From Erinaceus europaeus (Eukaryota > Chordata > Mammalia > Eulipotyphla > Erinaceidae), in the NCBI RefSeq assembly GCF_950295315.1, contig NC_080162.1, forward strand, positions 73,005,729-73,069,728: a stretch of DNA of 64,000 nucleotides. Direction: 5' to 3'. Within the stretch, counting starts at the first letter, position 1. Every line of letters starts with the position of its first letter. The notes under the pieces are model-generated. The model was not told the DNA's origin. It did not search any database and saw nothing but the letters and a program-made list of their open reading frames with translations. Positions 25,301 to 40,300 of this stretch are shown piece by piece. The position numbers were made by a program, and so were the translations under genes.

Positions 25301-28300
25301 TGAAAAAGTGACCTTGGGCAGTGAACTCATGTGTGTAGGACCCTCATTCCACTGAAAAGAGAAAATTGGGCCCAAGAACTTACTCAGTTATCATATATAT
25401 GCAAGGGCCTGAGTTGATCCTCTGGTGCCTTTTCTTTTCTTTTTTTTTTTTGTCTTAAAAATAAACCCACATAAGCCACCCTTTCCCAAATCGATTATCC
25501 TCTTTTGTGTCCCCTGGCCCAGCCGCCCTGATTCCTACAACCCCACAGCAGACCACTCTAGTGATCTACAGAGTTGGACACTGATGGTTTTCTATGAGGC
25601 AAGGCCTCCTCTTAGAAATGTGTCTAAACTACAACTGTCTTCTATGCCTTAACAAGATTTGCTTCTACTCTCTGATATGTTTGCATCTGGAAAATTATTT
25701 GGGTTTAAATACAGATCTAGTGTTCCTTTCCAAGTGAGATGATAGATTGTATTTCTGTCTAAGGTCATCCGAACTTTACATTAACTTTCCTGTCTTGGAA
25801 AAAACACTCCCTTTAGATCTCACTGCTTTCCCTACCTCCCATTTCCAGAGGGGAAAGGTAATAGGCAAGTGATCTTTTAATTATTTATAGGTACTAACCT
25901 GCCAGGTGTCCAGTGGTGGCACATTTGAGTGTTCCTGCCTAGAAAATGGTTGTTAGGAGGGAGTCAGGCGGTAGCGCAGCGGGTTAAGCGCACGTGGCGC
26001 AAAGCGCAAGGACTGGCAGAAGGATCCCGGTTCAAGCCCCCGGCTCCCCACCTGCAGGGGAGTCCCTTCACAGGCGGTGAAGCTGGTCTGCAGGTGTCTT
26101 TCTCTCCCCCTCTCTGTCTTCCCCTCCTCTCGATTTCTCTCTGTCCTATCCAACAACAACAGCATCAGTAATAACTACAACAATAAAACAACAAGGACAA
26201 CAAAAGGGAATAAATAAATAATTTTAAAAAATAATTAAAAAATTTTTAAAAAAAGAAAATGGTTGTTAGGATAAGAGATCGTGCAGCTGCTGGTAGAGAC
26301 ACTGCCATTCCTGTGGTATGAGTCCTTTCTTAGCCACCTCAGGTACTTGTTGAGACGTTGGCATGTCAGAAATAAAAAAAACTGAGGAAAACTTGAAATG
26401 GCTTCTGACCTCAATCACTGTTCATACCCCTTTTTATTTGTTAGTATTCCTAAGTCTTATTGAACCAGAGATTTCTTAGAGCTTGTGCTTAGACCTGACT
26501 GCCTAGGATCCAGCCCCAATTCTGCCATTTTAGGATTTTGTGATCTTGGGAAGGTAACAATGTCAGTAACTTCCTCACCTATTAAATGGAAATAATAGTG
26601 CCTATCATGTTGGGTAGTCAAATGATTTGATACAAGGTGCTTAGAGTATGGTGCATGTTGGCTCCATCTTTTTTTTTTTTTTGATAGAGACAGAGACTGA
26701 GAAGAGAGTCGGGTGGTGGCGCACCTGGTTGAGCACAGGTTTACGTCCCTGGTCCCCTCCTGCGAGGGGATAGCTTCACAAGTGGTGAAGCAGTGTTGCA
26801 AGTATCTCTCTGACTTAATCCTTCTCTATCACCCCCTTCCCTCTTGATTTCTAGCTGTCTTTATCCAATAAATAAAGATAATTTTTGAAAAAGAAAAAAC
26901 AGTTAAAAAGAAAAGAAATTGAGGGGGGAAGGTGAAGATAGACTGACACCTGCAGCACTGCTTCACCACCTGTGAAGCTTTCTCCCTGCATGTAGGGACC
27001 TGGGGCCTGAACCTGAGTCCTTGAACATTATAACATGTGCGCTCCACTGGGTGAGACACAGTCTAGCCCCTTCCATTGTTGATATTTTACTATCTGTCTA
27101 ACTCTACCAGAAATTCTCACCTGTGTTCTCTTTTTATATTTCAATAGCTTTGGGAGTAAGATGATCACTGCTTCACAGGTTGGGATGCTTAGTTTTAGAA
27201 AGATTGAGTAAATTGGATAATGTGTTGCCTTACCATGGACACAATCCAGGTTCAAGGAAGCTTCAGTACTGTTGATCTTTTTCATTCTTTTGTTACCTCT
27301 GTGTCTCTATATTTAAAAAAAAGAAGAAAGAAAGAAAGAAAAGCCGGGATGGAGAGACAGCATAATGGTTCTGCAAAGATTTATATGTTTAATGCTCCTA
27401 GGTCTCAGGTTCAGACCCCAGCACCACCATAAGCCAGAGCTGAGCAGTGCTCTGGTCTTTTCTGTGTCTATGTTTCTCACTGTCTAGCTAAAAATATTTG
27501 TGGTGTGTTTTTTTTTTGTTTGTTTTTTGGGTTTTTTGGGTTTTTTTTTTTGTCTCCAGGGTTATCTCTGAAGCTGAGTGTCAGCACTACAAATCCACTA
27601 CTCCTGGGGGCCATTTTTTCCACTTTTACGGGATAGAACAGAGAGAAATTGAGAGAGGAGGGGGAGATAGACACCTGCAGACCTGCTCCACCACTTGTGA
27701 AGCGACCTCCTGCAGGTGCGGAGCCAGGAGCTCAAACTGGGATCCTTGTGCGGGTCCTTTTGCTTTGTACTATGTGTAATTAACCCTCTGCGCCACTGCC
27801 CAACCCCCATAAATATTTTTTAAATAGGGAGAAATAAAAAAGAAAGAAAAATTGAGTAACTCAGAGCTACTACTAGGACAAATTGAAGCCCGAGTGTCAA
27901 AATGAAAGTCTACCATATACTACTTCTCTGTCCAGCCTTTACCCCTGTACCTAGGATAAGGTCAAGCAACGGGTCACAGTTAGTTTCTTTATTTGTTCTT
28001 CTTTCATCCACAAAACTATAATTTCTTAAAATTTCAGGGTCTTCTGACTCTCTGAAATTATACTAATCAGGGTGATAATTGCAATCTCATGTGGCTATTT
28101 CAGTTACATTTAATTAAATCAGTTAATTAAAATTAAATGAAACCATTATTTATACTAACTACATTTCAAGTGATCTGTGAAGCACACATGATTCGTTTTC
28201 ATATTAGACAGTGCAGATATGGCATTTCTGTCACCACAGATTTCAGAAAGGGTTTTTGTGCCACTTTAGGGTCTCAGGCTAATATAAGTACTAGAATTTT

Positions 28301-31300
28301 GATGCTGAAAAAAATGAAATACCTAAATCATTTTGCTTATTTGTGGAGACAAAGTATTCTGAAATTAATAACGATCCCAGGACAGCCAAGATGTGACTCT
28401 GGGAGCATTACTTCAGAGCAATGGCTCTCAAGCTCACATGTGCATGAGAATGGCTTGGAAAACTTTTTAAAGTAGATTCTTGAGCAATCCATACAGAGTA
28501 TCTGATTCAGGAAATCTAAGATGGAACCAAGGTATATAGATTTCTCAGTCTCACAGATAATTCTCCTGGTTCATGGGCCTTACTCTTAAGTGTTGGGGGG
28601 GGGGGAGTAAGAAAGCATAATGGTTATGCAAAAAGACTCTCATGTCTGAAGCTCTGAAGTCCCAGGTTCAGTCTTCTGCACCACCATAAACCAGAGTGCT
28701 GGGGGGAGGGGTGGGCCTGGGCAGTGGTGCACCTGGTTAAGCACACACATTACCATGCATGGGGACCCAGGTTTGAGTCCCTGCTCCCCACCTACAGAGG
28801 GTATGGTTCATGAGTGGTGAAGCAGATCTGCAGATGTCTCTCGCTCTCTCTCTTTCCCTCTTTATTGCCCCCTCCCCTCTGGATTTCTGTCTGCCCTAGC
28901 TAATAAAAATAGAAGGGAGGTGGAGGAGGCTGCTGAGAGCAGTGGATTTGTAGTGCCAGCACTGAGCCCCAGCAATAACCCTGGTTGGAAAAAGAAAAAA
29001 AAAAGTTTAATGATTGATTAGTATTTATGAGGGAGAACACCAGAGTATTACTCTGGCACATGTGATGGCAAATTGAACTTAGAATGCCTTTTATCTTAAG
29101 AGTCCAACAGCTTACCTACTTAACAACTACCCAGGCCGCTATATAGGAGATTTGTGAGGTATCAGTAGTACTCTAAAGCATACAACACTCGTCTTCACAG
29201 AATATCTAAGAAGTTGATGTTATGATTATCTATATTTGCATGTGAGGTGGTGGCTTAACAATATGAGAGTTGTGTAGGAGAGACCCTGGGCTTAACCGCA
29301 TAACAACTAACATGGGCAAAACCTAGTGGTCACTGTAGCGCAGCAGCTGACACTATAATGTTAAGAACGCTGGAGGGTAGATCCCTGCAGCAGAGACATA
29401 CTTGACTGCACAAACAAACAAGATCTGCCATTCTTATGACTATGTTAGAGTGCTAATCTGGTCTTCCCCCCTCCTCAATAAATAATTGTTGGTTCAGTAG
29501 TAGAGTGTTTGCCTCCTGTGAGTAAGGCTCTAGATTCATCCTGGCCGCCACATAGAAGCACCTGGAGAATTCACAGAAGGTAGAGGATTGCTTTACATGC
29601 TTGTTTTCTCTCATTCTAAAAACAGATAAAGAAAAGTTGGACCAGCAAGGTGACTAAGTGGTATTTTACATGTCTGAGAGCCTGAGTATAGCTCTCCAGC
29701 ATCACATAAGAAAAATAATAAAAGTATGTGGGGCTGGTTGGTGGTGTACCTGGTTGAGTACACGTGTTAACAATGCACAAGGACCCAGGTTCGAGCCCCC
29801 CAGTCCCCACCTGCAGGGGGGAAAGCTTTGCAAGCAGTGAAGCAGTGCTGCGGGTGTCTGTCTGTCTCTCTCCCTATCACCCCCTTCCCTCTTGATTTCT
29901 GCCTGTCTCTGTCCAGTAAATAAATAAAGATAATAATAAAGTTTAAAAACTAAAAGTATATAAATAGGGACACAAGCAATCAACAGGAGGAAGATATGAA
30001 GTCTTAGACAATGTCATTATCATACTCAGCATCCCAAGATGGTGCGCAGGCAGAGTTGAGATGGAGCCAACTATGTGGGCAGTAGAGTCTGTATCAGACG
30101 CCATCAGAATCCAGATGTAAGAACTTTGTGAGGCAGGGGAGAGTATCAGACTCATAACGAGAGTAAGTGGTTTGCTCAAGTGTGTGTGCACATATGTATT
30201 TGAAGGTGTTTAACGGGAAGAGAGAATTTTCCTCCTATAGATATTAAGCTTTATATCTGAGAAGACAAATGAGTGGAATTAGCCTCTTAAGGTACTAGTA
30301 CATATTTCTTCACTTGGATTCTTTTGAACAATGTCATGTAAAGGTCAGTGAATGCCCAAAGTATTGCTTCTAGCTAACTCAAGGATGGTGGGGCTGTGGA
30401 GAGATGGGCTGCTTTCCTGTCAGGTCCTGCTGCTCCCATCTCTCCACAGCCCCACCATCCTTATCTACCAGTTCTTCAGCTCCCAGTCCAAATGTTGCAT
30501 TTTCTAGGAAGCTTTTCTTAATGTGCCGCCATTCCCACCCCCTCTCTGAAAATGCAGCTCTGTGTTCACACGTTCCGTGTGCTAGCCTCTGTCATAGCCC
30601 TCATTTCACAATGTTTAATGGATTGTTTTCTAGCATGAGCCTATAAGTAACAGAAGGGTAACGTGTCTGATCATCTTTTGTGTGTATGTTTATTAAGATT
30701 GTTAGAGAACCAGACATCACTGTGGTGCATGTGCTATCAGGGATTGAATTTGGGACCTCAGGCTTGAGAGTCCAGTGATTTACCCATTGTGCCACCTCCT
30801 CACCCACTCTGATCATCTTTAGAGATGCTGAGCTTTCAATTAAGTGCCTGCAGACATACATTCCCTCAGTACTTAAAAAATAAGTGTTGAAAATTACCCC
30901 CCCACTATTAAGTTGGTTTTTCTTTGTAAATCTTTCTTTTTATAGTTTAATTATTTATTGGATAGAGACAAATCGAGAGGGACGAGGAAATAGAGAGGTA
31001 GAGAGACAGAAACATCTGCTGCACCACTTCATTGCTTGTGAAGCTTTCCCCAGGTAGGTGAGGGGTAGGGGCTTGAACCCAGATCCTTGCATATTGTATC
31101 ATGTTTGCCACCCCTAGTCCCCCTCACTATGAAGTTTTTAAGTACTACAGACCCTATCCATTCCCTCCATGGAGAGGAGAGCATAAATAAAGTTCCTTTT
31201 ACTATACAGAAGTGTTTTATAATTCTCAGTCCTATTTGACTTAAATAAATTTCCCACTGTCTCGCATATATACTTAGAGAGGTAACCCTTCTACATAGAT

Positions 31301-34300
31301 TCTATTTCTGTTCTTGTGTCTTCAGTTCATTAGCCAGAAAGAGATGGGAGTTAAATTTATTTAACTCCATGAGATCATTTTGCTCCTTTTTTGTGTCTTC
31401 AGCGATAATAGGGTGACATCCTTCAGAGACCTCATTCATGACCAAGATGAGGATGAGGAAGAGGAGGAAGGCCAGAGGTGAGTGTCTGATGGGGGGGGGG
31501 GGGGACACCCAATACACAGGAGTGTCCATAATAATACATAACTCACAGTGATAATGTAAGTCACTAAAATTGTTTGAACAAGCTGCTGTCATTAACCATT
31601 ACTGTGGGCAACTCTAGGTGGGTAATAGCCTAGAGGCAGCCTCACTTCCACTCTCAAAGAATTCCTATCTCCTGTTACTTTTTTTCTTTTGTTCTTAATC
31701 TAGGTTTATTGGGAGATATGTAATCAGGCATCAGTGTATTGGTTATTTTTCTTTGTTTTATATTGTATTTTACTTGATGCTCAGATAATTTTATTTTTTG
31801 TTGTTCTAATAGGATTAATACTTCTTTTTTAAATTGTTATTTTTAATTGTTTAAATTGTTATTTTTTAATTTTTTTTAAATTTTATTTAACTTGATAGGG
31901 CAGAGAGAAATTGAGAGGGAGAAGGGAGACAGAGGGGCCAGGCGGTGGCACATCTGGTTAAGCACATACATTACAGTGCATAAGGACACACGTTCAAGAC
32001 TCTGGTCCCCACCTGCAGGGGGAAAGCTTCATGAGAGGTAAAGCAGGGTGCAGGTGTCTCTCTGTCTCTCTCCCTCTCTATCTCCCCATTCCTCTCTATT
32101 TCTGTATCCAATAATAAATACTTTTTTAATATTTATTCCCTTTTGTAGCCCTTATTGTTTCTTATTGTTGTAGTTATTATTGTTGTTGTTATTGATGTCG
32201 TCGTTGTTGGATAGGACAGAGAGAAATGGAGAGAGGAGGGGAAGACGGGGAATGAAAGAGAGACACCTGCAGATCTGCTTCACCGCTTGTGAAGCAGGTG
32301 GGGAACCGGGGGCTCGAACTGGGATCCTTACGCAGATCCTTGGGCTTTGTGCCACCTGCGCTTAACCCACTGCGCTACCACCCGACTCTCAAATAAATAG
32401 TTTTTTAAAAAGAGGAGAGAGACACCTATAGCACTGCTTCTCCATTCATGGAGCTCTCCCCCTGCAGGTAGGGACTGGGGGCTAAAACCCAGGTCCTTGA
32501 GCACTGTAATGTGTACACTTAACCAGGTGCGCCGCTGCCTGGTCCCAAAAAATTGTTAGTTTTAATGTGTATTTTGTGTTTACTGGATTATTGCTCAGCT
32601 CTGGTTTATGGTGGTGCTGGGGATTGAATGTAGGGCCTTTGGTGCCTCAGGTATGAAAGCCTGTTTGTTTTTTTTTTATGTATTTATTTATTTTCCCTTT
32701 TGTTGCCCTTGTTTTTCATTGTTGTTGTAGTTATTATTGTTATTGATGTCATCGTCGTTGTAGATAGAACAGAGAGAAATGGAGAGGGGAGAGGAAGAGG
32801 GGGGAGAGAAAGATAAACACCTGCAGACCTGCTTCGCCGCCTGTGAAGCGACTCCCCTGCAGGTGGGGAGCCAGGGGCTTGAACTGGGATCCTTAAGCCG
32901 GTCCTTGTGCTTTGCGCCACCTGCGCTTAACCCGCTGCACTACCGCCCGACTCCCAATGAAAGTCTTTTGGTATAACTATTAGAGTATCTTCTCAGCTCT
33001 TAATACTACTACTTAAACACTTCTCCAGGCCATTGAATTTGCTTATAAGCATTTTCAATAAATTACATCACATGGGCTGTCCAACATTTATATTTCTTTT
33101 ATTTTTTCTTTGTAAATAACAGTACTGTGAATGCTTTTGTATATTAGTCTTTGACTATATTTTCTTGAAAAACAGTTTCTAGAAATGGAAATACCAGGTC
33201 ACAGGCATGAATATATATATATTCTTTTTTTTTTTTCTTTTTCCTCCTCCAGCGTTATTGCTGGGCTCGGTGCCTGCACCATAAATCCACCGCTCCTGGA
33301 GGCCATTTTTCCCCCCTTTTGTTGCCCTTGTTGTAGCTTCGTTGTGGTTATTATTATTGCCCTTGTTGATGCAATTCATTGTTGGATAGGACAGAGAGAA
33401 ATGGAGAGAGGAGGGGAAGACAGAGAAGGGGAGAGAAAGATAGACACCTGCAGACAAGCTTCACCGCCTGTGAAGCGACTCCCCTGCAGGTGGGGAGCCG
33501 GGGCTCGAACCGGGATCCTTACGCCGGTCCCTGCGCTTTGCGCCACATGCGCTTAACCCACTGCGCCACCGCCCGACCCCCATTCTTTTTTTTTTTAACC
33601 AGAGCACCGCTCAGCTCTGGTTTATAGTGGTGGTGGGGGGGGTTGAACCTGGGACTCTGGAGCCTCAGGCATGAGAGTCTCTTTGCATAAGCATTATGCT
33701 ACTGCCCCTGCAGGCATGAATATTTTAACAAGTTTCTAGCTTTGTTTTTTTTTTTTTTTTTTTTTTCTTGACTTGTTTCCCATTTAGAGAAACAGATGGA
33801 TAGACACAAAGAAAACCACTGCACCAAACTCCCTTCAGTGCTGTAGAGGCTGTCTCAAACCTAGGTCACACACTTGATAAAATAGCCCATTATCTAAGTG
33901 AGCTATTTTACCAGCCCCAGACTTCCAGTTCTTAAGCCAAAACTTTGAAATTCCTTAATATAGACCTTAAAGTCCACTGAACAACGATGAAGAAGAATGA
34001 CTGGCTGTTGCCTCTTTTCATGGGTTTTGTTCTCCAAGGGATTTGCCTTGGTCTTTCAAACATTCCTAAGGAATGTCATATAATAACCATTATAAAAATG
34101 CAATTGCCTCATTATGTTCACTCTTTGGGAAGTGGACTGAGAAATTACATGTGTTCTAGGCTGTTTTCATCCATATAGTGACATTTATACTATCTTTTTT
34201 CGGTACACTCAAGATTCAGGAATCAATGCTAATTCTGGGGTTTTACACTTCTTGATTGAAAGACAATGACAGCAAGTATGTAAATGTCCAACACTTAAAT

Positions 34301-37300
34301 GACCTTCTCTTTCCCCTTCCATTCTGTCACATTCTCTAGGCAACAACCTTGCTTTATTTCATATCCCAGTTACCTCCTTGTCCCCTCAGCACTTCAGACC
34401 TAAAATAACACTGGAACTGTTGTCTTTCCCAAGGCCTACAGCTTTGTCTCACATTTTCTAGGGAGTGTCAAGAAATGGAAGATTGAGGCTAATTTTTATA
34501 GAGTCACCATTCTCCACACTCAAGAATGCCACTCATTGACATATCTGGGGATAGGAGTGTTAAGGAGAAAGCACATCAGACAATAAATATGACTATTGGT
34601 TTTCAGACCCAGGTTAAAAAGTGCCAACTTAATCTTGTGCTTTGCCTGGTGTGTGGGCACTTTGGGGCTTGGATTTGAGCTTCTCTAATCGCCAATACCC
34701 TCTCCCTAGTGCCCCCAGTGTATGTTAGTGAGGTTTGGGTGAGCTCTTGGTACTATACACACCACCTCACATGTGTGCGTTACTCTGTGCTTGTTCTTTT
34801 GCATACATCTGCTGAATTGAACCTCACGGTCCTGACTTAAGGAGCAGGTAGGTAGGGCATGTGTCCTTCTCTCCCATTTCAAAGACTAGAAGTGAGATAC
34901 AGGGCAATGCACTATCTTGCCCAGAGTCACTTAGAGGCAAGCCACACTGGAGCCTAGCAGCTTGTACTAACCACACCACTGCTACTATTAATCCCGAGCT
35001 GCTTGTAGTAGCTATTTCTCACCATGACCATAGTTGCTATCTCTTGGAGAGGTGCTGGCCAGCAGATAGATGATGCCCAGTTGGAACTCTCCAGAGTGAC
35101 ATGCTGTCTTGCATGCCTGGAATGCCCTTCCCTGATTTCATCTGATAAGTTCATCCTCATCTTTAAGACACAGCCCAGAAGACACCCTTCTAGGAAGCCT
35201 TGACTGTCCTCCCCAGCTCAGTCTTCCCAGAGCACCACTTACTGCCTTCTATTGCTGCTCATACTGCATTATGCCTGCCTCGCCTCCTTAAATGTGTCCC
35301 CATCTACAGTAAGTTCCTTACACATGGGCATTGTACCCTTCGCCTCTGTGCCCAGCACCTAACCCATAGCCTGGTGCACGCTCTTTCATGTTTTCTACGT
35401 GTGCTTGGTGTTAGATGTATATTTTCTACACAGGTTTTATGCCGGAGGCTCAGAGAGAAGTGGACAGCAGATTGTTGGCCCTCCCAGGAAGAGAAGTCCC
35501 AATGAGCTGGTGGATGATCTCTTTAAAGGTGCCAAGGAACACGGAGCCGTAGCTGTGGAGCGAGTGACCAAGAGCCCTGGAGAGACCAGTAAACCAAGAG
35601 TGAGCATGGAGGGGGAGAGGAGGCCTTCTTTACCTCAGTGGTGACTTAAATTGTTTTTGCTTTTGTTGTTTTTATTTGCTTCCATGGTCTTGTGTGCAGA
35701 ACAGTACAGTTTCTCTCACTCATTAACATGAAATCAAGATTTAGGGCAAAGTTTTCAAGCCTGTGATCTAGATCAAATCCTGCAAATATGTATTGTTTAG
35801 ACTATCCAAATTGACCTCCTCAGTGTCTTAATTAATAGAGTTAATAGCCATCTATTTTACATAAACTTTAGATTTCTATCAAGGAAATAAAACACTCTTC
35901 AGTGCTAACTACACCCAGATTCCCATATGGCTGTAATTAGAGCTTAGTAGCAACTATTCCCTATATCCAAGAAGCATTGCTCCTATCCTAACCACAACCA
36001 ACAACCCCATGCTCACAGAATAATGAATTTATTCTGAGTTGTATTACTGTCTGACCCTGTAACTCTTGAGTTTGATACCCACAGAAAGTATACATAGTAA
36101 TTAACAAGCTTGTGCTACATCGCTGCTTATGAATTACTATCCATTCACCACTTAAGCATCTTTGAACTTGTCTTTCTTAGCCGTTTGCAGGGGGTGGCTA
36201 CCGCCTTGGGGCAGCACCAGAGGAAGAGTCTGCCTATGTGGCAGGAGAAAGGAGGCAGCATTCCAGCCAAGATGTGAGTAAACATTGGTCTTCCTTTGCA
36301 ATGCTAGTTGACTGTTGTCATTTTTCGAAGGAGATTAATCACATAATAGGCATGAAATAACAACCTCTGAAAAGGAAGCCAGCAAAAGCAGTGCCCTTAC
36401 TGTTGTCCTTGTACAAAAATGCTTCCTGGGGGCCCAGCGATAGTACAATGGGTTAAGCGCACATGGCGCAATGCGCAAGGACCGACGTAAGGATCCCATT
36501 AGAGCCCCCAGCTCCCTGCCTGCAGTGGGGTCACCTCACAAGCGGTGAAGCAGGTCTGCAGGCGTCTGTCTTTCTCTCCCCCTTTCTATCTTCCCCTCCT
36601 CTCTAGATTTCTCTGTGTCCTATCCAACAGCAACTACAGCAATAACAGCAATAATAATAACCACAACAACAATAAAGGTCAACAAAAGGGGAAATAATAG
36701 CCTCCAGGAGCAGTGGTTTTGTAGTGCAGGCACCAAGCCTCAGTGATAACCCTGGAGACCAAAAAAAAAGTGCTTCCTAGAGAAACAACTCTCATCTCGG
36801 AGTTGTAGATCGGGTTAAGAACAAGGGAGCACTGAAAAACAAGATCAGAAAAGAAAACAGAAGTAGAACCTGAAATGGAATTAGCGTATCGCACCAAAGT
36901 AAAAGACTCTGAGGTGGGTGGGTGGGGAGAATACAGGTCCAAGAAGGATTCAGAGGACCTAGTGGGGGTTGTATTGTTATATGGGAATCTGGGGCATGTT
37001 ATGCATGTACAAACTATTGTACTTACTGTTGAATGTAAAACATTAATACCCCAATAATAAAAAAAAAAGAACAAGGGAGCAGGGCAGAGGGTAGATAGCA
37101 TAATGGTTATGCAAACAGACTCTCATGCCTGAGGCTCCAAAGTCCCAGGTTCAATCCTCCGCACCACCATAAGCCAAAAAACAAGGGAGCAGGGAGTCGG
37201 GCGGTAGCGCAGCCAGTTAAACACACTTGTGAAGTGCAAGGACCGGCCTAAGAATCCCAGTTCTAGCCCCCGGCTCCCTACCTGCAGGGGAGTCACTTCA

Positions 37301-40300
37301 CAGGCGGTGAAGCAGGTCTGCAGGTCTCTTATCTTTCTCTCCCCACTGTCTTCCCGTCCTCTCTCTATTTCTGTCTGTCCTATCCAACAACAGCAACAAC
37401 AACAATACTAATAATAACCACAACAATGCTGGAACAACAAGGGCAACAAAAGGGGGAAAAATGGTCTCCAGGAGCAGTGGATTCGTGGTGCAGGCACCGA
37501 GCCCCAGCAATAACCCTGGGGGGGGGGGAGCAAAGGGAATAGTCAAATGGAGTTTTCTAAGCATGTCATAGCTCTCAGAGGGACTGTGTATCCAGTTACC
37601 TCTTGGCAGGACACAAATAAAGAACTTGGTCTTCAAACCATCAGAGGAGACCTGAAATACAACTTTTTAAAAAATTGCTCTTTACTGTTGTCTAATTCCA
37701 TTTCCCTACCTTCTGCATAAGTACCCCCCCCAGTATAATCATACTATCTAGACAAGTTTGGGTGAGGCTCTTTCATTAATACCATGCTTTCAATATTTTT
37801 TATTAACATTTGTAACCATTAGTTCATAAATATATATAATATCTTTTTTTTAATTTATTTTCCCTTTTGTTGCCATTGTTGTTTTTCAATGTTGTCCTTG
37901 CCAGTCCTTGCGCTTTGTGCCACGTGTGCTTAACCCTCTACACTACCGCCCGATTCCCTTTTTTTTTTTTTTTTGGATGGAGAGAGATACCTACAGACCT
38001 CCTTTACCACTTGTGAAGTTTTCCTCCTGCAGATGGGGACCAAAGGTCCTTATGGACAGTAATATGTGCGCTTAACCATGTGCACCACCACCTGGCCCCT
38101 CCTATGTTTTCTTTTCTTTTTTTTTAGGCATTGTGGGTCGTATTCCAAAATTAAATCAAGCAAGAAAAAGATTAAGAATCCTAACAACCTTGGGGCTGGT
38201 GGTGGCACACCTGGCTAAGCGCACACATTAGGGTGCGCAGGGACCTAGATTCAAGCCCCCAGTCCCCATCTGCAGGGGGAAAGCTTCACGAGTCATGAAG
38301 CAGGGCTGCAGGTCTCTCTCTGTCTCTCTCCCTTTCAGTTCCTCACCGTTTCTATGCAATGTATAAATAAATAAAAATATTTTTTAGAAAGAGAGTCCTA
38401 ACAACCTGAGGCATCAGCTACTAGTTTATTGGTGTTTAGTTTTCTAGAACCTCTTCTGTGAATGTATCTAGGGAGTTATAAAAATTGAGGCTATACTTTT
38501 ACTCACTACAAAATGATCTGTGATTAAATTTGCTTAGGTAGTTTGGCAAAACATGAGCTGTATAACAAGTATACTAGCACTCCGCAAATAAAGGAGACTA
38601 TAGCTCTCACCAAGTCACTTGCTCAGTGCCACTTTACTAGCAAAGACAAGATGCAGGGCTGGGTCTGCTTAATTCAAAAGCTCTGTTCTCAACCTGTGGC
38701 ATGTTGCCTTACTTTAAATTAACATTGTAGTATATAAATTGGTTATTTGTATGTAAAAATATATGTTTGTCTTTTAGTAACAAGACAGCAAAATAGTGAA
38801 AATCTGCTAATTTGCAGATTCACATTAGTATACCTAACAGTTCTTTTTTTTTTTTTTTAAATATTTATTTATTAATGAGACGGATAGGAGGAGAGAGAGA
38901 AAGAAGCAGATTATCACTCTGATACATGTGCTGCCGGGGATTGAACTCAGGACGTCATGCTTGAGAGTCCAACGCCTTATCCACTGTGCCACCTCCCGGA
39001 CCACATACTTAACAGTTCTTGACAATGTTTGGATTCTTTACCTTATATTGTCATAGGTTCATGTCGTGTTGAAACTTTGGAAGACTGGATTCAGCTTGGA
39101 CAGTGGTGAACTTAGAAGCTACCAAGACCCAGCCAATGCCCAGTTTCTGGAATCGATCCGCAGAGGGTGAGCAATAAAGCCTTCAGGGTTCCATATCAGT
39201 GAGTGAGATGACAGATGAGAAAGAAGAGACTGATCCAATTGTTTATTAAAAAGTAAACTTTTTTATTACTATTTATTTTGGACAGAAACAGAGAGAACTT
39301 GAGAGGGAGGGAAGGGAAAGGCATGGGGGGGTGCTTGCAGTACTGTTTCAGTACTGAAGCACTCCCTCTGCAGGTGGGGACAGGGACAGAGGCTTGAACC
39401 CAGTCCTTATGCAAAGTAATATGTGTGCTCAACCAGGTGTACCACCTCCCAGCCTTCAAGAAGTTGTTGTTTTTTTTTTTAAATAAACTTTGTAGTCTTT
39501 TTTTTTCTTTTAATTTTCTCTTTTGTTGCCCTTATTTTTTATTATTGTTATAGTTATTGTTGTTATTGATGTCATCCTTGTTAGATAGGGCAAAGAGAAA
39601 TGGAAAGAGGAGGGGAAAACGGGGAGAGAAAGACAGACACCTGCAGATCTGCTTCACTACCTGTGAAGCTGCTCCCCTGCAGGTGGGGGGTCAGGGGCTA
39701 GAACTGGGATCCTTATGCCGGTCCTTGAGCTTTGTATCACGTGTGCTTAACCCACTGCGCTACCACCCGACTCCCAAGAAGTTTTTTTTTTTTTTTTATT
39801 ATTATTATTTGAATAGAGACAGAGAAATTGTTAGGGGAGGGGGAAATAGTGCAGAGAGAGACAGAGAGACACCTGCAGACCTGCTTCACCACTCATGAAG
39901 CTTTCCCCCTGCAGGTGGGGGCCAGGGGCTTGAACCCAGATCCTTGTGCGTTATAGAAGTAAATATTTTTAAAACAAATTGGCTCAAGTTGAGATAGAAA
40001 TTCACAGATATGGGCCAGGCGGTGGCATACCTGGTTAAGTGCACATAGTATGAAGTGCAAGGATCCGGATTCAATTCCCCAGCTCCCCACCTACATGGGA
40101 GAAGCTTCAGGAAAGGTGAAGCAGGCCTGCAGGTGTCAGTCTTTCTCCCTTCCTCTCTATTTCCCCCTCCTCTCTCGGTTTCTCTCTGTCCTATCCAATA
40201 AAATGGAACAAATGGCCCCAGGAGCAGTGGATTTGTAGTGCTGGCTCTGAGCCCCAGCAGTAACCTTGTAGGCAAAAAAATAAATGAAAATAAAAAGAAT

